Shown here in pieces: positions 58,634-64,000 of a stretch of 64,000 nt of DNA (positions within the stretch are counted from its first letter, which is position 1; each line of letters begins with the position of its first letter). Below the pieces are notes generated by a model, which searched no databases, was not told the origin of the DNA, and saw only the letters and a list, made by a program, of their open reading frames with translations. Both the position numbers and the translations under genes were made by a program. Source of the DNA: Lysinibacillus sphaericus OT4b.31 (GTDB lineage: Bacteria > Bacillota > Bacilli > Bacillales_A > Planococcaceae); NCBI RefSeq assembly GCF_000392615.1, contig NZ_KB933398.1, positions 377,729-441,728 of the forward strand, read 5' to 3'.

Positions 58634-58711
58634 TAGAATCATAAAGAATGCTTGTTGTATATGGTAAGATGAACATATACATAGAAATAAAGGTTGAAAG
58701 GGGGGCGTGAC

Positions 58712-59659
58712 ATGTCTTTTGCTTCTGAAACAAAAAAAGAGTTAACTCAAGTAGAAGCGGACGATCATTGTATGAAAGCGGAAGTATCTGCCTTAATTCG
58801 AATGAATGGTTCATTATCTTTCGCTAACAAGCAGCTTAGCTTAGACGTGCAAACTGAAAATGCTGCCATCGCAAGAAGGCTTTATACGATTATGAAGAAG
58901 TTATATTCATATAATGTTGAGCTTCTTGTCAGGAAGAAAATGCGTTTGAAAAAAAATAACGTTTATATTTGCCGTGTGCGAGATGGTGCGCGTGAGCTAC
59001 TAATTGATTTGGCGATTATTTCTGATGATTTTCAATTCAATCATACGATTTCTAGAGAGCTTATTAAAAAGAGCGGTCAAAAAAGAGCTTATTTACGAGG
59101 CGCTTTTTTAGCAGGTGGCTCGGTAAACAATCCGGAAACGTCAGCCTATCACTTAGAAGTATATTCTTTGTATAAAGAGCACGGTGAGGCACTTATGGAT
59201 TTAATGAATGAATTTGAATTAAATGCGAAAACAATTGAGCGAAAAAAAGGCTTTGTCACATACTTAAAAGAAGCTGAAAAAATTTCTGATTTTCTTAATA
59301 TTGTTGGTGCACATCAAGCGATGATGAAATTTGAAGACGTTCGTATCTTGCGCGACATGCGGAATAGTGTCAATCGTATTGTGAACTGTGAAACGGCGAA
59401 TTTGAATAAGACAATAGGGGCGGCGCTACGACAGGTAGAAAATATTCGCTTAATTGAAAATTCAATTGGTTTAGATCAGTTGCCAGAAAAGCTTAGAGAA
59501 ATTGCACGCCTACGTGTTGAATATCAGGATGTCACATTAAAAGAACTGGGTGAGATGGTATCAAGTGGCACTGTTAGTAAGTCTGGTGTCAATCATCGCC
59601 TACGAAAAATTGATGAAATAGCAGAAGCATTAAGACGAGGAGAAAAAATAGGCGGTTAA
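58712..59659 (+). CDS. whiA: Sporulation/division regulator WhiA
   Basis: This 315-residue protein has an N-terminal homing-endonuclease-like (LAGLIDADG-type) domain (about 1-195, with [19 protein letters not shown]) and a C-terminal helix-turn-helix (about 225-305, with [27 protein letters not shown]). WhiA influences cell division and chromosome segregation in Bacillus. ATG 58712 follows AAAGGGGGG; a TTG at 58694 overlaps that site. It belongs to the conserved rapZ-glmR-whiA group. Confidence 0.95.
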   Translation: MSFASETKKELTQVEADDHCMKAEVSALIRMNGSLSFANKQLSLDVQTENAAIARRLYTIMKKLYSYNVELLVRKKMRLKKNNVYICRVRDGARELLIDLAIISDDFQFNHTISRELIKKSGQKRAYLRGAFLAGGSVNNPETSAYHLEVYSLYKEHGEALMDLMNEFELNAKTIERKKGFVTYLKEAEKISDFLNIVGAHQAMMKFEDVRILRDMRNSVNRIVNCETANLNKTIGAALRQVENIRLIENSIGLDQLPEKLREIARLRVEYQDVTLKELGEMVSSGTVSKSGVNHRLRKIDEIAEALRRGEKIGG

Positions 59660-59772
59660 CTTTCATATATAAAAGGTATGAAAGTAATGCGCAATCGCTT
59701 ATTGTTCTTTTACCATTAAGTGAGGTAAGATTAAACTAATAAGATGAACGGTAGTGAAGGGGAGTTTTGCGA

Positions 59773-60030
59773 ATGACTGAGAGAACAGTCCAAGTAAAGT
59801 TAAAATTAGGACTACAAGCTAGACAAGCAGCGCTATTTGTGCAAGAAGCAAATCGCTTTAGCGCTGATGTTTTTCTTGAAAAAGATGAGAAAAAAGTAAA
59901 TGCCAAATCTATTATGGGTGTCATGAGTTTAGCCATAGCAAAAGGTACAAAAGTTGTCTTAAGTAGCGAAGGTAGCGATTCGGAGCAAGCGGTTACATCA
60001 TTAGCGGCACTTATTGAAAAAGAAGATTAA
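59773..60030 (+). CDS. crh: Catabolite repression HPr-like protein Crh
   Basis: This 85-residue HPr homologue has Gln15 in place of the PTS-phosphorylated His and an intact Ser46 in NAKSIMGVMSL. It is therefore Crh: a partner of CcpA once phosphorylated by HprK, with no PTS role. ATG 59773 sits behind GGGGAG and gives exactly the family numbering, which supports it over the TTG at 59767. The usual Pro18 after QAR is replaced by Gln. It is the last gene of the yvcI-crh cluster. Confidence 0.93.
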   Translation: MTERTVQVKLKLGLQARQAALFVQEANRFSADVFLEKDEKKVNAKSIMGVMSLAIAKGTKVVLSSEGSDSEQAVTSLAALIEKED

Positions 60031-60080
60031 GTTAAAAAATGGCGTGTATGCAATCTGTGGTTAAAAGCGCCTAATCAAAA

Positions 60081-60262
60081 AAACATCTGAATCAAAATGA
60101 TCCAGATGTTTCAGACTGAAGTCAAACTTTCTTTATCGAGTTTGATTTCAGTCTTTTTCTTTGGAAGTAAGTCCTGACATCTATCTTTCGTGCGGGGCTA
60201 GCTGGCTCGTTCTACCGCAGGAGTCTTGACTTGGCGACTCGAGGAGACCCTGGCTTTAACTT
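60081..60262. repeat. Composite intergenic repeat, copy 3, including the crh terminator
   Basis: Hairpin one is AAACATCTG/CAGATGTTT around AATCAAAATGATC (60081-60111). Hairpin two is AGACTGAA/TTCAGTCT with inner TCAAACT/AGTTTGA and a TTTTTC tail (60113-60158), which should terminate crh. A GC-rich block follows (TTTCGTGCGGGG...CGTTCTACCGCAGGAG, 60185-60223). The two-hairpin plus GC-block order repeats that of copies 1 and 2. Confidence 0.65.
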
Positions 60263-60267
60263 CAAAA

Positions 60268-60297
60268 AAACAGGTTTCGGGATTTCCGAAACCTGTT
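60268..60297 (-). terminator. Terminator of clpP
   Basis: A perfect 12-bp stem, AACAGGTTTCGG/CCGAAACCTGTT, is followed on the minus strand by seven T residues. Confidence 0.92.
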
Positions 60298-60332
60298 GTC
60301 TTCAATCTGATCCTCTATTAGAGGATATTTTA

Positions 60333-60923
60333 TTATTTACGGTCGCTACGTTCAAAGATATGATCGATTAAGCCATATTCTTTGGCACGTTCAGCTGTCA
60401 TGAAGTTGTCACGATCAGTATCTCTTGAAATGACTTCAAGAGGCTGGCCAGTACGTTCCGATAAAATACCGTTTAATTTTTCACGTAGGAATAAAATACG
60501 TTTTGCAGCAATTTCAATTTCAGTCGCTTGCCCTTGTGCACCACCAAGAGGTTGGTGAATCATTACTTCTGCATTTGGTAATGCACAGCGTTTACCAGGC
60601 TCACCAGCAGCTAGAAGGAATGCTCCCATTGATGCAGCCATACCGATACAAATTGTTTGTACTTTCGGCTTGATAAATTGCATTGTATCATAGATGGCCA
60701 TACCTGCTGTGATAGAACCACCAGGTGAGTTAATGTAAAGAGAAATATCTTTTTCTGGATCTTCTGCTTCTAAAAATAGCAGCTGCGCAACAATTGAGTT
60801 AGCAACGTTGTCATCAATCGCACTTCCTAATAGGATAATACGGTCTTTTAGTAGTCGTGAATAAATGTCATATGCACGCTCACCACGGCTTGTTTGTTCA
60901 ATAACTGTAGGAATTAAATTCAT
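60333..60923 (-). CDS. clpP: ATP-dependent Clp protease proteolytic subunit ClpP
   Basis: This is a 196-residue serine protease subunit with nucleophile Ser98 in [14 protein letters not shown] and His123 in [16 protein letters not shown]. The conserved [17 protein letters not shown] is present. It forms the barrel that works with ClpX, ClpC and ClpE in protein quality control and regulated proteolysis. ATG 60923 follows AAAGGAGG. A CtsR-type box overlaps its promoter at 60997-61027. The gene is monocistronic and convergent with crh. Confidence 0.97.
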   Translation of the reverse strand: MNLIPTVIEQTSRGERAYDIYSRLLKDRIILLGSAIDDNVANSIVAQLLFLEAEDPEKDISLYINSPGGSITAGMAIYDTMQFIKPKVQTICIGMAASMGAFLLAAGEPGKRCALPNAEVMIHQPLGGAQGQATEIEIAAKRILFLREKLNGILSERTGQPLEVISRDTDRDNFMTAERAKEYGLIDHIFERSDRK

Positions 60924-60996
60924 GTTAAATCCTCCTTTAAAAGCTAAATTCGAATACTCTTACTGAAATCACTCATTGAATTTCAGCTGTAACCTT

Positions 60997-61027
60997 ATCA
61001 TACACATTATAGTCAGGGAAGGTCAAA
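60997..61027 (-). promoter_or_regulatory. clpP promoter with overlapping CtsR box
   Basis: On the minus strand TTGACC (61026-61021), 18 bp and TATGAT (61002-60997) form a vegetative promoter. On the plus strand AGTCAGG-GAA-GGTCAAA (61011-61027) fits the CtsR heptad repeat (A/G)GTCAAA-NAN-(A/G)GTCAAA, with the second heptad perfect. CtsR repression with heat-shock release is inferred. Confidence 0.75.
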
Positions 61028-61091
61028 TATTAACACTGATAATAAGAAATTAAATCTACAAAAAAAAATTTAAAACATTTGCATTCTATAG

Positions 61092-61120
61092 TTGAATTGT
61101 GAGCAATACGTTTGTATAAT
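61092..61120 (+). promoter_or_regulatory. Sigma-A type promoter upstream of tRNA-Arg
   Basis: TTGAAT (61092-61097), a 17-bp spacer and TATAAT (61115-61120) lie about 120 bases before the tRNA. The transcribed leader includes a small hairpin GCTTTA-CCG-TAAAGC and a T-rich tract near 61224-61232. Confidence 0.7.
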
Positions 61121-61242
61121 AGAAAGGTCGCAAGTTAAAGTACAGTACACTATTTTGCAGGTATGCTTCAAAAATGAGGGTTATATCTACATGATGCTTT
61201 ACCGTAAAGCCTAGAGTGAGTACTTTTTTTTTATGTTCAATT

Positions 61243-61317
61243 GCCCTCGTGGTGTAATGGATAACACGTAAGATTCCGGTTCTTGCACTGGGGGTTCGAT
61301 TCCCTCCGAGGGCGCCA
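61243..61317 (+). tRNA. tRNA-Arg (anticodon CCG)
   Basis: A complete 75-nt cloverleaf is visible. The acceptor stem GCCCTCG/CGAGGGC is followed by discriminator G and an encoded CCA. The anticodon arm TAAGA-TTCCGGT-TCTTG holds CCG, and the T arm contains GGTTCGATTCC. It reads CGG Arg codons. It is a single tRNA not linked to rRNA, between clpP and an amino-acid transporter. Confidence 0.93.
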
Positions 61318-61826
61318 TTTTACTGAGAAATTGATATATTTTTATAGCTCGACTCTCTAATAAGTAGCTTAGCAGCCTGCTTAGCGGAGAACGAGAGGAA
61401 CATAGTGGAAATACAGCCTATTTGGCATTATTCCCGTATTTATTCCTTTCAAACCTTCAAAAAAGCAACAACTCCAAATTATTTAGTGAACATAACTGAA
61501 CGTGAGGCTAGCACGCTAGTCCAAAAAAAGAATCCTTTTCTGAGGGGGATTCTTTTTTTTGTGCCCAAAATTATCTTATTTTTGGATAAATATTATATCA
61601 ACAATGTATTAGTATACATTTACTGTTGTTTAATCGCTAAGTTATGCATTATTTTTCTAAATAATGGATGTTATATTTATTATTATGAAATTACTATTAC
61701 TTTTATGCAATATAGTATTGTATATGGACTCTATTATTACTATAATTGACCTAATAGTCTAACATTTCTGAATTGATAGAATTGAAGTGTGTGGAATATT
61801 ATTTACTTACATTAGGGGGAACAACT
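61318..61826. other. AT-rich gap between tRNA-Arg and the ABC transporter
   Basis: Apart from the terminator at 61523-61560, this is AT-rich sequence. Downstream of the terminator it presumably carries the transporter promoter, but no well-spaced element stands out. A 114-codon open frame from 61405 runs through the terminator and is not credible as a gene. Confidence 0.5.
61523..61560 (+). terminator. Terminator after tRNA-Arg
   Basis: The 13-bp perfect stem AAAAAAAGAATCC/GGATTCTTTTTTT has an 11-nt loop. It lies about 205 bases after the tRNA. Confidence 0.92.
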
Positions 61827-62627
61827 ATGAAAAAACGTATATGGACGTTATTAATGATTGTTGCAGTGTTTACACTAGTCCTAGCAGGCTGCGGCACGAA
61901 AGAAAATACATCTTCAAGTGATGGTGGCACTTCGGAGAATGATGGAGCCAAGAAACAGGTTTATAAAGTAGGGACAGAGGCTACCTTTGCACCCTTTGAA
62001 TCAGTAGATGATAAAGGAAACATTGTGGGGATTGATGTAGATGTTTTGCAAGCAATCGCTGATGAAATGGACTTTGAAGTAGAATGGCAAAATATCGGTT
62101 GGGAACCAGTATTCCAGACAATTAAAAATAGTGAAACAGATATCGGTGCATCAGGTATTACCATTAACGAAGAGCGTAAAGAATCATTTGATTTTACAGA
62201 GCCATATTATGAATCTCAGTTATTAATCGTAGTAAAAGAGGATTCGAACATAAAATCATTAGCTGAATTAAAAGATAAAAAGATTTCGGTACAAATTAAT
62301 GCAACTGGTCATATGGCTGCGAAAAAATTACAAGGTGATGCAAGTACAAATATTATGGCGTTTGAAAGCCAACCAGTTGCCATTCAAGAAATGTTAAATG
62401 GCAACGTAGATGCAACAATTGGTGATAATGCGGTTATATATGAATACATGGAGGCAAATCCAAAGGCGAAACTAAAAGTAATTAAAGATGATGCATTTGA
62501 AAAAGAATACTATGGTTTCATGGTGAAAAAGGGGAATACCGAATTACTAAATAAATTAAATGAAGGTCTGCAAAAAATTAAAGACAATGGTAAATTAAAT
62601 GAAATTACAGGTACGGACTTTAAGTAA
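61827..62627 (+). CDS. Polar amino-acid ABC transporter substrate-binding lipoprotein
   Basis: This 266-residue lipoprotein has the signal MKKRIWTLLMIVAVFTLVLA followed by Gly-Cys (Cys22), a Ser/Gly linker and a type II periplasmic-binding fold. The family signature is visible as VGIDVDVLQAIADEMDFEVE. It most resembles glutamine/arginine-type binders such as GlnH; the ligand is not determined by sequence alone. ATG 61827 follows TTAGGGGGA; the longer frame lacks a site. It is the first gene of the transporter operon. Confidence 0.9.
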   Translation: MKKRIWTLLMIVAVFTLVLAGCGTKENTSSSDGGTSENDGAKKQVYKVGTEATFAPFESVDDKGNIVGIDVDVLQAIADEMDFEVEWQNIGWEPVFQTIKNSETDIGASGITINEERKESFDFTEPYYESQLLIVVKEDSNIKSLAELKDKKISVQINATGHMAAKKLQGDASTNIMAFESQPVAIQEMLNGNVDATIGDNAVIYEYMEANPKAKLKVIKDDAFEKEYYGFMVKKGNTELLNKLNEGLQKIKDNGKLNEITGTDFK

Positions 62628-62635
62628 TAGAGGAT

Positions 62636-62672
62636 GCCGCTAGCCTAATTATGCTAGTGGCTCATTTGATTT
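62636..62672 (+). terminator. Intra-operon hairpin after the binding-protein gene
   Basis: GCCGCTAGC pairs with GCTAGTGGC and is followed eight bases later by a short T run. It is typical of partial termination or mRNA-end protection that raises binding-protein levels over permease. Confidence 0.65.
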
Positions 62673-62721
62673 TTTAGGGTAATTCATCAAGGAGAAATTG
62701 AAAGGGAAAGTAGGGGTTCAG

Positions 62722-63426
62722 ATGGACATCTTTGACTTACGCTGGGACATAGTCTGGAACTACCGTGATATGTTTATACGTGGTATTGGTGTAACAATCA
62801 TTTTAACGTTAAGTGGCTATTTCGGAGGGATTATTTTAGGTTTACTGTTAGGGTTGGGAAAATTATCAAAGAAAAAATGGATTTACTGGCCATGTAAGCT
62901 CTATGTTGATTTATTCCGTGGGACACCAATGCTTGTACAAATCTTGCTAATTCACTTAGCGGTGATTCCAACGATTTTTGGGCATTCATTAGGATATATG
63001 GTGTCAGGTATTACCGCACTGGTTTTAAACTGTGCAGCCTATAATGCAGAAATATTCCGTGCAGGCATTCAAAGTATTGATAAGGGGCAAATGGAAGCCG
63101 CACGTTCTCTTGGTTTAACGCACAATCAAGCAATGCGTAAAGTGATTTTACCACAAGCTTTCAGACGGATGATTCCGCCACTTGGAAATGAATTTATTGC
63201 TTTATTAAAAGACTCATCTTTAGTAACGGTTATTGCAGCACCAGATATTTTATATGCAAGTAAAGTAGTAGCTGGCGCAAGTTTCCGTTTCTGGGAGCCG
63301 TATATTGTCGCGGCATTGTTATATTTAATCTTAACGTATGGTGTAACAAAGGTTGTAGCATATATAGAGAAACGTTTCAGTAATAGTTATGTCCCTCGTA
63401 AAGTAGAAGGGCGGGAAGCACGATGA
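62722..63426 (+). CDS. Polar amino-acid ABC transporter permease
   Basis: This 234-residue permease of the HisM/GlnP type has about five helices. Its cytoplasmic coupling loop is [20 protein letters not shown], followed by [23 protein letters not shown] 62722 follows GTAGGGG; a TTG at 62698 lies only three bases after AAGGAG, so it is less likely but possible. It overlaps the ATPase gene by four bases. Confidence 0.9.
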   Translation: MDIFDLRWDIVWNYRDMFIRGIGVTIILTLSGYFGGIILGLLLGLGKLSKKKWIYWPCKLYVDLFRGTPMLVQILLIHLAVIPTIFGHSLGYMVSGITALVLNCAAYNAEIFRAGIQSIDKGQMEAARSLGLTHNQAMRKVILPQAFRRMIPPLGNEFIALLKDSSLVTVIAAPDILYASKVVAGASFRFWEPYIVAALLYLILTYGVTKVVAYIEKRFSNSYVPRKVEGREAR

Positions 63427-64000
63427 TTAAAGTTGAAAACTTGCACAAATATTTTGGGAAGCTAGAGGTATTAAAGGGCATTGATTATGAAATAAAAGAG
63501 CAGCAGGTTGTATGTGTAATTGGGCCATCAGGGTCGGGAAAAAGTACTTTCTTACGTTGCATCAATATGCTGGAGGAAGTGACAGATGGTGCAATATATG
63601 TAGAAAATGTAAAAATTAATGATCCCAAAACGAATATAAATGCAATTCGTGCGGAAGTTGGTATGGTGTTCCAACAATTTAATCTGTTCCCGCATATGAC
63701 TGTACTTGATAATGTGACAATGGCTCCTATGCAAATTCGTCATCTGAATCGTGTGGAAGCTGAGGCACTTGGCCATGAGCTTTTGAAAAAAGTGGGTTTA
63801 GATAGCAAAGCGTACAACTATCCTGAGCAGCTTTCAGGTGGCCAACAGCAACGTGTTGCAATTGCCCGTGCACTAGCAATGAAGCCAAAAGCGATGTTAT
63901 TTGATGAACCAACGTCAGCTCTTGACCCAGAAATGGTAAAGGAAGTGTTAGATGTTATGAAGAATCTAGCAGCTGAAGGGATGACAATGATCGTAGTGAC
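63423..64000 (+). CDS. Amino-acid ABC transporter ATPase (GlnQ-like), cut by window end
   Basis: The frame is open from ATG 63423 to the last base, about 192 codons of an expected 240. It has Walker [11 protein letters not shown]-loop [12 protein letters not shown], signature [15 protein letters not shown] and Walker [15 protein letters not shown]. The sequence stops just at the H-loop (MIVVT). It pairs with the permease and binding protein upstream. The truncation is due to the window, not to decay. Confidence 0.92.
   Translation, partial: MIKVENLHKYFGKLEVLKGIDYEIKEQQVVCVIGPSGSGKSTFLRCINMLEEVTDGAIYVENVKINDPKTNINAIRAEVGMVFQQFNLFPHMTVLDNVTMAPMQIRHLNRVEAEALGHELLKKVGLDSKAYNYPEQLSGGQQQRVAIARALAMKPKAMLFDEPTSALDPEMVKEVLDVMKNLAAEGMTMIVV

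Noticed and set aside
61405-61749. A 114-codon plus-strand frame after tRNA-Arg
   Set aside because: It runs straight through a perfect 13-bp terminator (61523-61560), has no good ribosome binding site, and its second half is Ile/Tyr-rich as expected for AT-rich noncoding DNA.
63552-63912. Minus-strand frames at the right edge
   Set aside because: The plus strand is an uninterrupted ABC ATPase frame with all catalytic motifs; the minus frames are shadows.

Overview
The window comes from a low-GC, endospore-forming Firmicute, most likely Lysinibacillus or a close Bacillaceae/Planococcaceae relative. This is inferred from gene order, protein similarity to known Bacillus subtilis families, strong purine-rich ribosome binding sites, frequent TTG/GTG starts and spore-associated genes. 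Most of it is core chromosome. It joins two blocks that I recall as lying far apart in B. subtilis: the yha-ecs-hem-yhg-yhf block (about 1-39.7 kb) and the hprK-lgt-his-trxB-rapZ-glmR-whiA-crh-clpP block (about 44-61 kb).

Layout: 1-2.6 kb holds the end of an intergenic repeat array, a miniature insertion element, trhO (tRNA hydroxylase) and a crotonase gene. 2.8-7.9 kb is the nuclease operon yhaO-yhaN-yhaM. 8-13.3 kb holds prsA (foldase), a YjcZ-type spore miniprotein, hpr/scoC, a YtxH protein, trpP with a TRAP-type leader, and hit. 13.3-21 kb holds ecsAB, an M20 amidohydrolase, hmoB and hemE-hemH-hemY. 21-24.5 kb is an accessory island with a collagen-like Gly-X-Thr surface protein and a family 2 glycosyltransferase. 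24.6-31.2 kb holds a two-component system flanked by two lipoproteins, then the TetR regulator yhgD and its presumed target yhgE. 31.6-39.7 kb holds yhfH, lplJ, a five-gene Bce-type antimicrobial peptide detoxification operon that carries an unrecognised 143-residue protein, and lcfB. 40-43.8 kb holds DedA, EAL-HDOD, YitT and cytochrome c genes. 44-47 kb is hprK-lgt-ppaX-acetyltransferase. 47.3-53 kb is the histidine operon hisZGDBHF(IE), with no hisA. 53-61 kb holds a TPR/HTH protein, trxB, a Nudix gene, rapZ-glmR-whiA-crh and clpP. 61.2 kb has a tRNA-Arg(CCG). 61.8-64 kb is a polar amino-acid ABC transporter cut by the window end.

Shared control can be read from the sequence. Matching inverted repeats NTGAAT-N4-ATTCAT sit at the promoters of the crotonase gene and lcfB, which suggests a common fatty-acid regulator. 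Two copies of a TGACC-N13-GGTCA operator flank yhgD. A ladder of UAG/GAG triplets covers the trpP ribosome binding site. A CtsR-type box overlaps the clpP promoter.

The least explained material is intergenic: degenerate 21-bp tandem arrays at three gene ends, a composite double-hairpin element present three times, a 95-bp IS-derived element lodged in a terminator loop, and a candidate small RNA after trxB. I found no CRISPR array, prophage, rRNA or intact transposase.
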